Positions 9,375 to 21,585 of a DNA stretch of 64,000 bases are shown piece after piece. Below the pieces are notes generated by a model, which saw only the letters and a program-made list of their open reading frames with translations, was not told the DNA's origin and searched no databases. Made by a program: the position numbers and the translations under genes. This DNA is from Daedaleopsis sinensis (Eukaryota > Basidiomycota > Agaricomycetes > Polyporales > Polyporaceae). The first letter of the stretch is position 1; every line of letters begins with the position of its first letter. The DNA is taken from the NCBI GenBank assembly GCA_033807695.1, contig CM066300.1, forward strand, positions 1,178,001-1,242,000, in the 5' to 3' direction.

Positions 9375-11601
9375 TCACTGCTCGAAGCCCACCGTCCCCG
9401 CTAGGGAGGCCATCCAGATCCGCGTCTTGTACAGGCTGCAGAGGCTCGTGAGCACACGGGGAAGCGGCGGACGGGGCATGGAACTCACCGGAAGAGCTCC
9501 CGCACAAGCTCCCTGAAGTCAATCCGCTTTTCGGCGACGAAATAGAAGGTTAATTTACGGCGATCCCTGCAGGCCCCGTCAGCACGCGCACGCACACGCA
9601 CACGCTGGGGTTCGTGTTCTGCAATGGAAGGCGGGGCGCACCATTGATACTCTGCATCGACGACCTCCATCGGCAGCTTCCGCTGGCGGACTTTATTCCG
9701 GCATAGTTCCAGTGCCTTGGCCTCGTCCTGTATTTTTGCCGCGAGACCCCTAGGGATGCGCCGGACGCATGAGTGAGTATGAGAAGCGGCCGCGAAGGAC
9801 GGACGACGAGCTGGAGCACGTACTGCGTGTCGCGGGGCTGGGCCTTCCCATAGATCATCTTCGGGTTTATGTCCTTGACTCCGCCGCCGCTCGCGCCCGT
9901 CGGGCTCATGGGCACCCCATGCACGTCGGCGTGGCCCATGCTCATCAGCTTCTGCTGCTTCTGGAACGCCTCGACCTCCGCGAGCGTGATGGTGTCGTTC
10001 ACGACCTTGCCCAGGTCCTTGCCGCGGTCCGCCTCGACGATGACGAGGTCGCCCACGCGGATGTCCTGCGCGAGGTCCGTGCAGTAGAACAGGTCCGTGC
10101 GCCCCGCCTTGAACTCGACGATGTACAGCGGCCACGACGTCGGCACCGCGTGCAGCGGCACGCCCTTCCCGAGCTCGCTGAGCGGCTTCGACGCGTCCGA
10201 CGCACGGCGCTGCATCCCCGCGCCCTGGCCGAAGTGCCCGGCGCTGCGCAGCGCGGTGGGGGACAGTGGCGAGGGCATGACCCCGCCCTCGGGGATCTGC
10301 TGGATCCCGTGCCCGGGCACGTACCGCGCCATGAGCGCCGTCGGCCGCGTCGGTGCGCCCTCCTGGACGAAGGACTCGATGTGCCCGCGCGAGGGGCTCC
10401 CGCCCGAACGCCCGCTGTCGCTGGGCGAACCGACGATGGACTGGCGGGAGTACGAGCTGCCCGCGCCTCCCGGGATGTTGAGGTGCAGTGCTTGGTAAGG
10501 CGAGACCCGGTCGGACGAGGGCGGGCTCCTGGACAACGGCGCATAGATCGGGAGCGAGGACGGCAGAGAGGGCGGCTGGACGGACGTCACCGGTCTCGGG
10601 TCGTTCATGCTCATGAGCCCGAGATCGCTCGCGAGGTCGTCGTCGGTGAGCATGAGACCGCCGCCCCCAGAGAACGAGGCGGAGGTGAACGCTCCGGGCC
10701 GCGTGTTCTCCTCTGACATGTCCGCGCTCGGCGCGTTGAATCCGACGATGGGCCGCCGTGGCTGCACGACGCTCACGCTGTGCCGTCGGCTCGTCGTCCC
10801 ACTCCCTCCGCCGCCGTTCTCGTCTCGCGGAGGGTTCATGCCCGACCACAGCTCGCGGAACGCCGATCCGTCGTCCAGCAGGATCTGCCCCACGTCTCGC
10901 ACGAACGGGCTCATGTTCGAGGGGTCCGTGATCGAGCCTTGCGAGTACCCGTTCGACGGCGACCGACCGAGAGCGCCGAGGGAGCCGTACCGACTCCCGC
11001 TCGTGGGTGTTTTGATGTCGTACCGCGTGGGGATGCTCTGCGGAGAGGACCCGTCCCAGTGCCCGAAACCCTGTCCAGGGAAACCGCTGCCAATCGCGCC
11101 CGGGCGGGATGTCGCGAGCGATTGAGACCTGCTCCTGGTCAGATCCGGCGCGTACGTGCGGCCTCGCAGCGACATGCTCATGGCGAACCGCTCGTCGTAC
11201 GGGTCGTAAGGGTCGTACGGGTCCTGGATGTCGCTGAGCGCCTCGGACTCGTCGTCCTCGAACGTGGACGCAAAGCGGGAATCGCGCATGGCGGATGTGA
11301 AGGCGCTATGGGTACTTAACGGTGAGGACGAAAAGGAAGCACTGCGCGTGGGAACAGACTGGGCGAGCGGATTGAGGCCGGACGAGAAGCGGCCCCCCCA
11401 GGCCCCAGAGCCTGCCCCGCCGGAGTGGTTGCGCACGGGCTGGGACGGGGGTGCGACGAAGCTTTGGGAGCGAGGGGGCTGGCTCGCAGCGCGTTCGCGC
11501 AGGCTGAGGCCGTTGGGCGTCTCGGCTCCATGGGAGGAGAGGAAGCGGTTCTGGCGGTCTGCGTCGTCGGACGCGTGCTGCTGATGGCTGGGCGACTGCA
11601 T
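9375..11601 (-). CDS. PSP1: PSP1-type protein (PSP1 C-terminal domain), 674 aa
   Basis: Exons are 11601-9824, 9749-9642, 9566-9489 and 9435-9375. All introns are 53-75 nt with GT-AG ends, and the exons sum to 675 codons. Residues 1 to about 485 are disordered and rich in Ser, Pro and Gly, with a DPYDPYDPY repeat near residue 127. The PSP1 C-terminal domain (PF04468) runs from about residue 490 to 665. Visible blocks are WPLYIVEFKAGRTDLFYC, VIVEADRGKDLG, KVRQRKLPMEVVDAEYQWDR and KLTFYFVAEKRIDFRELVRE. In yeast, Psp1 was found as a suppressor of DNA polymerase alpha/delta mutants; its biochemical role is not settled. The splice choice giving DTQ-GLAAKIQDEAK was made because it restores the conserved spacing of the family. 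Confidence 0.88.
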
Positions 11602-13116
11602 CGCGCTCAGGGAGGGCGTACCGAGATGGAGAAGCTGCTCGTAGTTGTGGACGGTCGCCAGCTTGAGACGTCGTGTGAGGTAGGAGGGGGGTGCGTTTGG
11701 GGCTCGGCGCGGGAGAGCGGGGGGATGCCGTGCGGGGTAGGGGGTCTAGATGAGTATAGCGTACACTCTAGTGTCGTTAAACTAGACGGCTATCAGCATC
11801 GGAGACGACGATGGAGGGATGGAGGACGCACAATGATCGTGAGCTCTGCTGTTGTACACGCGTCGACTCTACGGTGATTCCGACTGCGATCTAGACGTTG
11901 GAAGCTGGGTGGTCGGAGAGAGTCTAAGCGTGTGCTGTGGTGGACGAGAGGAAGGAGGGGCTCACGAATAATGGTCTAAGTCGTCGAGCGGGGTCAAGAG
12001 AGAATTGTCAAGAGGACGGGGCCATGGCCATCGCGGTGCAGACCGGACTCGCTCACCTGACGGCGCGGTAGCTCGGTCACCCCTGTCCCCGATTAGGCAG
12101 GTGCGGGTCACAAGGCCCCTAGCCGCCGTAGTCTATTCAGATTGTATTCCAGACGATCCACGGCGTGCATACCAGATTCTCAGTACCCTTGACACTTAAG
12201 CTTACGTGGAATGCTCATGACAGTCAGGCTAGCCAAGTCAATCTCTCAAGAATGGCATGCTTTGGGGAGTTTGTATGTCACGACAATGTATGGGTGATTT
12301 CTGAACATACATGACATGTTTTCTGTCTTGGGTCGTGAAAGGTATGACTTGACATGAATTTCCTGTGGTAGGAAAGCGTCCGGACAGTGATTGTTTCTCG
12401 TGGTCAGGCAGGCGCAAGAAATTCACTTGGCCACCATGACTGTCAATGGTATACTGTCAGGGGTCCCGGAATCTGGGGATGCACGCAGTGATCATGGCCA
12501 TCCTGCCATCCCACACCTCCGATTCTCAAACGCTAAGCTAGCTGGTACACCCTCCATATCCTCCTCCTCCATATCCACCTCAACCTTCTCTACTTCTCGC
12601 CCTCCAGCTGACCCCCAGATGACTGCGCTATGATCCGGACAGCCGGTGTGACCCAAACTCACGCCCGTCCAAGGGAGCCTTGCTCTGGCCTATGGCCTCC
12701 TGGCCAGGTTTGAGACCCTTCTTGGCTCCCACCTGCCGACCCCGGCTTCCGTGCCTGGAGCCGCCTTCGCATCCTCGCCAGCAACCGTCGGGGAGCGGCC
12801 GCGGGACATAGAGTGCCCCGCAACATACCGAGCACAGCTCAAACAGGACTAGCGGCCAGCCTTCGCTTCTTCCCGCGGCCTCTCCCCGCATTGCGGTGTG
12901 CACGTAAATAACGCAGCTGGATATCTTGATGTCGAAGCTCCAATGCGCTCCAATCGTCTCCCAGTGCCAGTGGCCGCTGCTTCCCTAGCCTGCGGGGTGA
13001 TCGGGAGCCTGGCGGAGGGCTGTCGGACGAGCTAGAGAGGTCAGCAGCTGCAATCTGCGCGCACACGACCTAGGCTGACCTCAGTACACGCACGCTTCTG
13101 GCGCAGATCGTCCCCG
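11602..13116. other. Intergenic region, 1.5 kb, containing a MITE
   Basis: Apart from the element at 12162-12487, I see a pyrimidine-rich tract near 12550-12605 and GC-rich sequence up to the RGP1 stop. No gene could be supported. Confidence 0.5.
12162..12487. mobile_element. MITE copy 1 (non-autonomous, terminal inverted repeats), about 326 bp
   Basis: The left end (12162: GGCGTGCATACCAGATTCTC, then TTGACA, ACGTGGAAT and GACAGTCAGGCTAGCCAAGT) is repeated in inverted orientation at the right end. There the segment runs AATTCACTTGGCCACCATGA, CTGTCAGGGGTCCCGGAATC and TGGGGATGCACGC. The inverted arms are about 70-75 bp with moderate mismatches. The interior shares GATTTCT, CATGACATGTTTT and further words with the reverse complement of the element at 51805-52209, so both belong to one family. 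There is no ORF of meaningful length, so it is non-autonomous. I could not identify a clean target-site duplication and therefore cannot assign a superfamily. Confidence 0.72.
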
Positions 13117-16100
13117 TCAGACGTCGAACACGACCTCTGTCGCCTTGAACGCCGTGTTTCCCGGCCAGACCCGCACCGGCACCTCGCACTCAACCATCTC
13201 CACCTTGACCTCGCGCCATGCCTCTTCAGGCCCGATCTCGTCCCCGTCTTCCCCGTCGGTGTCGTCCTCGTCCGCGTCCTCGTCTCCGTCGTGGTACCCA
13301 ACGTTGGACGGGCCGAGCAGCGACGATGCGAAGTAGGACACCCAGGAGAGCGCGGTCGACGGCGTGGAGGCAACAAGCTCTCCGTTGGTGGCAGGGGTGG
13401 TCGGGGAGGGAGAGGAGGGGGGCGCAGGGCGCTCGAGAGGTGCGATGGTGTGCGCCGCTCTCCACGACGAGCCCCATTGTCCACGTGGCCCGTCGCGCAC
13501 CAGATGTCGCGTCCGCGACCCCTCGGGGCCCTCCCGCGCAGTCGGAGCTGCTATTGCGACTAGGAGACAGAGTCGGACCTTCCACTCCAGGCCGCCCGGA
13601 ACCGGCTTCGGTTTCCGCAGGTTGATCCTGTCGGTACCGCTGAGGGAGGCCTCATCAAAGGCCGTCTGGAACGCAGGACTGGCGTCTGGCGGGATGTCGA
13701 GCGAGAAGGTGGTGCGGAGCGTAGCGGGCATGAAGCACGAATGGTGCTCTGCGTGCACGCGGCGCATATGTCGGGAGAGCGTCGGCGAGGCAATGCTGCT
13801 CGGAAGCGACTCGTGCGCTTCGAGCATTGCGGACAGCTACAAAGCCCTGTCAATCGTGCTTTTGACTCGGATCAAGATCGGAGGTACCTTCAGGACACGA
13901 GCTCTGTGTGGCCGTTCATTTAGCTCGACGACGCCCAGGATGGTCTCTCCCAGGCGATATGCGCTCTTCGGGAAGGTGAGAACGGCCACCTTGATGCCGT
14001 CCTTGGTGACATCATACGAAGCTTGAAGAGGTTAGTCGCAAGTACGGTATGCAGAAGAGGAGGTCCGCATACCTTTCTTGGGATTCCGCGTGAGGACCTC
14101 GACCGCCTGCCGACACCCGGCGGGGCTTGTGAGATCATCGTCCAGTTCGCCAAGGAAGTCGCCACTGCGCGAAGAAGGAATCGCCTCGATCGGAAGCTTG
14201 ATGCGCACCCCCGTGGCCGTAGGATCGGGGAACGATGCAAGAAGGTTCCGAGCGTAATCTTGCACGTCGCCATACGTCCCTGGACGCTGCACCGAAGGGA
14301 GCGGAACGCGCGGATCCGCACGCTTTGGCTGATCCTCGGGGCCTTCGGTCACCTTGCCAGGCGCAGCAGGTCCGCGCTGGGAGTGAACGGGCCACAACAG
14401 ATTGTACGGGTCAAGTGGCCTCCCGACTGGAAGAAACGGTCAGTCTAATGTTAGTCTGATACGGACGGGTACCTGCCTGCGACATTGTTGTAGACTCGTA
14501 TGGGCACTTTCATCACTCTGCTGTTGCTCGCGGGACCGGATCCAGGACTGGTGGCGCCTGCACGACAAATGCCGAGAACGAACTGGTAGGAGAACCTGAG
14601 GGCACGTCCGCGGAACGTCGGCGGAAGATTCTCCGGCAGCGCGAGCGTGTACGTGTCTGCGAACGGTCACTAACGTCCGGAGGCCAGCAGGCGTTGGGGT
14701 GCACGTACATGTTCTCGACTCCCCGGCCGCCAAGCTCAGATCCACCGCCAGCATCGAGGGCTGCACTTCGAACGTCGGGAGCGGCGTGTCAGGGTCCATC
14801 TCCTCTTCATCGAGCGCTGTGTCGGTCACGCCCAGGCCGGAAGTGGATCGGCTGGACGGCGGCGGCGGCGGCTCGCTGGAAAACAGAGAGAATACGGACG
14901 ACGTCCTGGCGCGATGCCCTGGAACAAATGATTGCTGGCTCGGGGAAGATGCGGGCACCCCGGGCGACAGTATGGACAGAAGTCCCGCAGAAAGAGAGGC
15001 CGATCGCCCATGCGACCCTCTGCGGCTGGGTGCTCCAGTGGGCGACAGGGACTGTGCGCTTAGGGATGAGGAAATGTCCATGCTTCCGCCGCCAATCGCC
15101 TTGCGCTTGAGCAGCCTCGCACGCAATCGGTTCAGATTGCGTGCTTGGTCGGGCGACGAAGGGGCATCCGGGAGCGGGGTGATGGTCAGCGTGCCGAGCA
15201 GCTGCGCATATGCGTACAGAATCAATTCGGTGTTCGCAACGGGGAATGTAGACGAGAACGCGGTTCGTGGGGGTTGCATGTACGCCGCGGAGGACGCTGA
15301 GGGAGGTGGGCCGTGGCCTAGACCCAGCTGAGACGGCCGGCGCGCCGGATCGCGCCCTTTGGCGGGGGGTTGTAGGAGACCGTTGGACTGTTTCGGTAAA
15401 TTGGGTACAGGAGCAGGGAGTACTTGCGTCCGAACGTTGGGAATGTCGGTGTTGTGTATGGGTGAAGGAAGGTAAGGTGTCGCAGGTGAGCTGGGCGAGG
15501 TTGGTCCAGCCTCGGCAATCGGGTCCAGGGAGAGCGAGAAGGTCGACATCGAAGCATTCGGAGAAGGCGCGAAGGGGGACATGGAAGGTGGCGGGCGCAA
15601 GTCCTGTAACTGCAACTGACCGTCTAATACAGACTGTTTCCTGGCGTGCGGATGATTGGGCGGAAGGGTGGGTGCCCTGGCTGACGGTGCGACGATTCGG
15701 GAAGGTGAGGCTGATGCTACAAAACGGATAATTAGCTCGTCATTCCACATGTGCTGAATTGCACACGCAAAGACAGCAATAGTAATGGCCCTCCGGGCGA
15801 ACCTGGACACGACAACATCTACTCAAGCCTCAACGTTCCAACTTTGAAGCTTCAAGTTTTGACTCATTGAGCTCCCATTGCGAGCCTGACGGTGCCGCGC
15901 CTCGGGCACGCTACTACCAGAGCCACAGCACCAGAACTCTTCGGCCCTTATACAATACAGCGCGAGTTATAAGCACGACGTGCCCCGCCAGATACTGTGG
16001 TCTGCGAAAAAGACGTTATATTCCGGTACGATGAATCCTTTCTCCTGACGTTAAGGCCCTTCTGACGGGATTTTCATCGTCCCGGAATATACTATGCATA

Positions 16101-16706
16101 TGCCGTCCTCACTTTCTAGCCGGTGCACGTAGTGTGGAGCGCACCTAGCCAAAACACAACGCCCTGGCCAACTTTCGTGTCCAGGAATAGGAGGCGAGTA
16201 GTGAATCAGGAATACTCACAGGAACCATTGGCCGACAAGGATACACGAGTGTTGGGAGATGCTGGGTCCTTGGAGTCGTTCGGAGGCGGGATGTCATTCG
16301 GCGATAGTGATACAGAGAGGGAGCGGGAAGCTAGAAGTCTCTTCCTCAGTACCTCAGCGGAAGGGGGTTCGTCCGAGGACTTGGTCGGCAGGCTGTGGCC
16401 AATAAGCCCCTTGCGGAGAGAGGTGCTGCTTTCGCCGTGTGAACGGGAGACGAAGACGGGAACGGCCGTGCGGGGAGTCCCTGGAGAGGTTGGAGGACGT
16501 GACAGGGGGACGGAGCTGATGGAATGAGCACCACGGCGGTGAGTATGTGAGGCTGAGCGGGGAGCTGGGGCAGGAGCCTCTGGGGTACGAGTGTTGGTGA
16601 ACGTGATGGTGACAGAGAACGGCTCGCCGGCATAGTAGGAGGCTTGCGAGGGAGTGACGACGACTCGAATGGCCTCGTCAATCGAAGATAATGCTGGACC
16701 GGCCAT
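13117..16706 (-). CDS. RGP1: RGP1-like protein (subunit of the Ric1-Rgp1 GEF for Ypt6/Rab6), about 959 aa
   Basis: Exons are 16706-16220, 15716-14709, 14656-14473, 14419-14073, 14021-13888 and 13836-13117. Conserved blocks appear in order: an N-terminal strand region (IRVVVTPSQASYYAGEPFSV), ANTELILYAYAQLLGT in exon 2, the arrestin-like LPENLPPTFRGRALRFSYQF, RVMKVPIRVYNNVA, FPKSAYRLGETILGVVELNE and GGLEWKVRLCLLVA. The end is CEVPVRVWPGNTAFKATE. This is the Rgp1 family (PF08737), which with Ric1 activates Ypt6 at the Golgi for endosome-to-Golgi transport. The protein is longer than yeast Rgp1 because of Ser/Pro-rich inserts. The exon 3/4 junction is ambiguous: a GT-AG choice gives NNVAGRPLDPY, while a GC donor at 14476 with the acceptor before 14426 gives NNVAVGRPLDPY. 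Intron 1 (about 500 nt) is unusually long here. Confidence 0.88.
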
Positions 16707-17546
16707 GCCACGTATCGGGGGTTGGGATGAAAGACGGAGGTCGGGTTATGAGGACACGACTCGGAAGCTAGGAGGACGTCTGTGGGAAGATACCGGCGAG
16801 AGAGATAGTATAAGCGGGTACACTCACACCTTGAGGGGACAGACAGAGCGTGTATGAGAACGGTCAAGACAGCGAGGGCGTTCCAGAGGACGACATGGTC
16901 GAAGTCGGACGATGAGCGCACATCGCCAACAACTTCCCCGTCGTCGTCCTCTACGGCCCGGCCCACACGATCACGTGCATTCTGAGGCGCGTCCGCCGTT
17001 GGACATACTTATGTATAAGAATAACTTCACACCGACATACTCATACTCTGGACATACTGCATACTTGCGTAGCCTGCTGCCGTTCAGGCGGATCCGAGAT
17101 AAGTAACACGACACCAAAAAGTGCATATGTTTTGCTTCGGGCCTCTCCGGGCAAGCAGCAAAGTCGGCGCCTACTAGATGAAGCCACGATCGAGCCTCCT
17201 GACTGGACTTCAGCCACACGTCCAGTGCCTTCTCCAAGTCTCCTCCTCTCACAATCGTATTCATTGCTCGCGTTGCCCTCATCCAACCCTCTGCGTTCGA
17301 AATCACCGAAACCACCAACTCAGTCCGCAACAATGATTTGGTCCCTGTTTCTATGCGGGCAGCTGAGGAGACGCCCTTCGAATATTATAATGGCAGGTGT
17401 TTCCAAACAGCCATCTGGCAATCTCCCTACACGTGTAACCCACACTGCCCTCCACACGCAACTTGCACTGCGGGCTTGACCGGTGACCTCTCATTCCTTC
17501 TCTAGCTGGCTTCCCTTCGTCGACGGTTCTCTTCAGCGGCGGCCAT
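16707..17546. other. Divergent promoter region between RGP1 and TRK, 840 bp
   Basis: No gene could be supported. Both flanking genes are transcribed outward. CT-rich stretches lie just upstream of the TRK start (17210-17250 and 17490-17540), which is common at fungal promoters. Confidence 0.45.
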
Positions 17547-20500
17547 ATGGCATTTTTCGAGTCCATCCATGACACCTATCTGCGCGTCCGCCAATGGCTT
17601 GAAGAGGAACTCAACTTCTTCAGACTACATCTCATTTTCTTCACCTTCACTCCCTTGGTCACGGCCGCGATATTCTACGCTGTGAATGGGGAGTTTCATA
17701 TACGTGAGTCCTCGCCACATGTTTTGGTGCACTGTTCAGCATCTCGAGCGCGAGTGGGAGCCCGGGTTTGGTTCGCCCGTCGAGGCACAGCGTGTCTCTC
17801 GCTCATTGCTCTCCTCCCACTTTCAACACCCCCATCCAATACGACAGCCACGCGCACGTTGGAATTGTCGACGATTAGCGTGCACAGCTCTATGACGCCT
17901 CTAAGACGCCTCCATCCCAGCATCTCCTCCTCGAGCGCCTTCTTCCTATCCAATCGCCATAATGACTCTAATGGATTTTGTCTGCAGCTTTCATTGATGC
18001 ACTATTTCTGTGCTACTCTGCCTTGACTGTGACTGGCCTGTCTACAGTCAACTTGAGTACCCTTACCGTGCTTCAGCAGGTGATCCTGCTGCTGCTGATG
18101 GCCATTGGCAACGTCGTGCGTACTTTCCGCGTATCATTCTAAGCTAGAGGGCAACTGAATGCAATACAAACAGACCATCGTTGCATGGGTTATGGTCCTG
18201 ATCCGACTGCGCTACTTCCGACAGCATATCATCGACACGCACCGCAAGAAGACCGTGCTGCAGTCAATTCGCGATCGCCTCGCGAGCGTCGCTGGAGGCT
18301 TTGGTGCATCCTTACCCCAGAGACACGCTGAAAATGGTACGGAGAAACACCATCAGTACGGTAGCCATGGAATTCAAGCGTCCGACGGCATCGGCGCGGC
18401 CCTTGCTGGAGGCGCGACAACTGGTCTCGGTCTAGGCATCGCGCTGGGCACGGGCGACATGGAAAGACACGATTCAGAGGCAGAGAGAGCTCAGCATCCA
18501 TGGAGCGACTCTCAGTCACACATCGACGTTAGAGTCGAATCTCCCGCAAGCTTCACCCCGTCGATGGACCGGACAGCCCATCTCGAGGACGGTGTAATCA
18601 CTGATGTTCATACGTTCTCGTCATCGCCCCGCTCGGCCGCGATTTCGTTGCCCCAGTCGCCCACGGCCACCCAGCCGCAGCACCTGCGGTTCGCACCGGA
18701 CCCGCAGCAGACCGGAAAAGTGGTGAGGCGGCGAGGTAAGTCCTACTAGTGACTCTGCCCCACAAGCAGCGTCATTGACAGCGGGTTTTGGAAGGAATCC
18801 CAATGCCCCGACGGAATACGTACATCGCGCCCAAGGTCGAGTACGACCCTAACAAGCGCGTATTGGGCCAACGTGGCAAGGACCAAGGACTCGGCGGCTT
18901 CCCTGGGCCTTTCCAGTTGGGCCGGCGTCTCGCGAGGAAGTACTTTCCGCGAGCGTACAGGAAGATGACGATGATGCCCGCGTTGGTCCAGCCAAGGAAG
19001 GAGAAGAAGATGAAGTGGTTGCCCGAAGGCCTTGCCGAGCTTGTCATCGGGCGCAACTCCGAGTTCAATACCGATGAGCTGAGCGACGAACAGCTAGAGG
19101 CGCTCGGCGGGATCGAGTAAGTTCCCGGACTAAGTGTATCAGTCGACATGCTCATCGTGTGTCATGTACTTAGATATCAGGCGTTGGTCCTGCTGAGCTA
19201 CCTCGTCATCCTCGTGAGTACCGTCGTCACCTCACAAAGTGGCTGGGTCTAAGCATCTTTGCAGTACTTCATCGGCACCCAGTTGATCAGCTTCATATTG
19301 ATTGCGCCGTGGCTGTCTACCTCGCATACATACGATGATGTCTTCGCAGGTCAGCCTCGTCTTGTGAATAAGTCATGGTACGTCCGCACGAGCGCGAGCG
19401 ATTTTGGCCCAAACTCATCTATGACTCGTAAATGTTGCAGGTTCACCTTGTTGTGCGTCTCTTGCCGAATCAGTGGCTTCACGTGATGTTGAGATCCCCC
19501 AAGTCAGATTGTCGGAGCGTACACTGGAGGAGGAATGAGCCTGGTTGATACGTGCGTCACTTGATATTCCGAACATGTAAGATTAAATATTAACACGCGC
19601 GGCAGAGGAATGGTGCCGTTTCAAAGAGCATACCTCATGATCTGTGAGACAGTCTCGTAATGCGTCATGCACTAGTCACTGACACCTCTCAGTTGCCATG
19701 ATATTCACAATTTTAGCCGGGAATCACGGTCTGGTGAGTTGGCTGCATCGGTCATTAATCTCCGTCAGTTGTCTAACTTATATTAATAGCCGATTTTGTA
19801 AGTCTATCTTACGCCTAGTATCGAGCCCATCCGGACTGACGGCGAACACCAAGTTTGAGGTTGATCATGTACGTGAACTTCGCTCTCCACCCGAGTAGTG
19901 ATTGAATTCTCCTAGCTGGATCTGCACCAAGTTCGTGAAGAAGAAGGGTGAAGAAGACAACGTCCTGCACTTCCTCCTTGACCACCCACGGCGGTAAGCT
20001 CGATGAGATAGTCTAGCACTACCGGTCTATACTCAGCTGATCGCACAGATGCTTCTTGTACCTTTTTCCTTCACACGTAACCTGGTACCTCGCAGCAACA
20101 TTGCTGCTCTTCACGTATGTCACGACTCACTTCATCGCGCGCTGATCTCTATATACTGAAAACCGATTCACAGTGTGATGGAGTGGACATGCTTTATCGT
20201 TTTGGACATTGGATTGGCAGTTACAGAATCCTTGTCCGCGGGTACTCGAGCGGTCGCAGGGTTGTTCCAATCATTTGCTGTAAGAGCATCGGGCTTCCCG
20301 ATTGTCGCGCTCTCGGAGCTAGCACCCTCTTTCCAGTAAGTGGTCTGCGACGTTCCAAATAATAGTATATTCTGACCGCTTTTTGATACTTAGGTTCCTC
20401 TGCATCATCATGATGTATATCGCTGTCTACCCGGTGAGTCGATTTTACTACCAATACGGCGGTAGAAACTCATCGCCAACAAGGTCGCATTGAGTATACG

Positions 20501-21249
20501 CTCCACAAACGTGTAGGTTATTTTTGCTTGCCCCTCGAGCGGCGGAGATGTCGATGAACACTAACATTCGATGGCTTAGTTACGAAGAGCAAAGCCTTGG
20601 TGTGTTCGAGGCAGGCCCAGATGACGAGGACGAAGAGCCGGATATCAAAGAGGATTCCAAAACTTCACGAAGTGAGCGGATTGGGAAGTACCTCGGATGG
20701 CACCTCCGCCGCCAGGTCGCGTTCGATATTTGGTGGCTCGTCTGGGCGATCTTCCTCATCTGCGTCATCGAGCGCACGAAGATTATGGACGACAATAATG
20801 CGCCGTGGTTCAACCTCTTCCGCATAGGTGCGGCTCATGACCTTGATCCGCTACTCTTACTGACGTTCGCACGTGGTGTCCGGCAGTGTTCGAGTTGGTA
20901 TCGGCATTCGGTGGAATTGGCTTGACGTTGGGTATCCCCACTGAGAACTTCGCGTTTTCCGGCGCGTTTGGGCCTCTATCCAAGCTTGTGGTTATTGTGA
21001 TCATGGTCCGGGGACGACACCGTGGACTGCCTGTCGCAATAGATCGTGCGAGTACGTGCTGTTCTTCTAACCTGTTTGTTCACTGTTCTGACGATCGAAT
21101 CATCACCAGTCATGTTACCTGAGGACCTTCTTACTGAGAGGTCGCAGAATCAAAGCCAGAAGACGGCATCGGCGCAACCCGCTCCTGTAGATGTTGGGCC
21201 ACAAGTTATCAACGTCACGGAGAAAGGGAAGACCATCCATGATGCATGA
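17547..21249 (+). CDS. TRK1: Trk-type potassium transporter, 799 aa, 18 exons
   Basis: Exons: 17547-17703, 17988-18115, 18174-18722, 18782-19116, 19174-19213, 19265-19377, 19441-19452, 19504-19551, 19606-19643, 19693-19733, 19790-19797, 19916-19993, 20049-20114, 20174-20335, 20394-20433, 20548-20827, 20887-21051, 21110-21249. They sum to 800 codons. The protein is a plasma-membrane K+ transporter of the fungal TRK family (PF02386). Recognisable blocks are the N-terminal span LHLIFFTFTPLVTAAIFYAV, pore-region ALTVTGLSTVNLSTLT, GAYTGGGMSLVDTGMVPFQ, FAVRASGFPIVALSELAPS and the C-terminal MVRGRHRGLPVAIDRAIMLP. A long cytosolic loop (about residues 120-350) separates the first two spans from the rest, as in yeast Trk1. 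The exon 3/4 junction is uncertain (donor at 18723, or GTAAGT at 18735). Joining PIF to WICTK omits about six residues usual in the family, so a micro-exon between 19798 and 19915 may have been missed. Confidence 0.85.
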
Positions 21250-21585
21250 TGCTTGATGCAATATCGTGTGTACATTCAGTGCTTAGATTACTGCCTTAGC
21301 CTAGATCTCCTGCTACGATTATACCGCCTACTAGATACTGCTACAGCTATACCAGTTTACCATTTGTATTATTTGGATCAATCTATGTTAGCGTTCACCA
21401 TGGCCGCCTTACCGTACTAACATCTTGTTTTGGAGTACATACAGACGCGAAGCGCTCGGAGAACGTCGCAGACGCCCATACAGAGTGACGGTGGCGGCGC
21501 CTCACGGCCTCTCCTTGTCGTCTAACCATTGCCCCTCCTCGGTCTCCTTCCTTCACCACATCCTCCTCGTTGCCATAGATCTGAA
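21250..21585. other. TRK 3' flank and CSN7 promoter, 336 bp
   Basis: The left half is AT-rich downstream sequence. The right half is CT-rich just before the CSN7 start. No gene is seen. Confidence 0.45.

Noticed and set aside
9485..10849. 454-codon minus ORF and 315-codon plus ORF inside PSP1
   Set aside because: They are Arg/Ala/Pro-rich shadow frames of the PSP1 exon. Only the last part of the 454-codon frame is real, as PSP1 exons 2 and 3.
13218..13625. Plus-strand ORFs opposite RGP1
   Set aside because: Antisense shadows of a well supported conserved gene.
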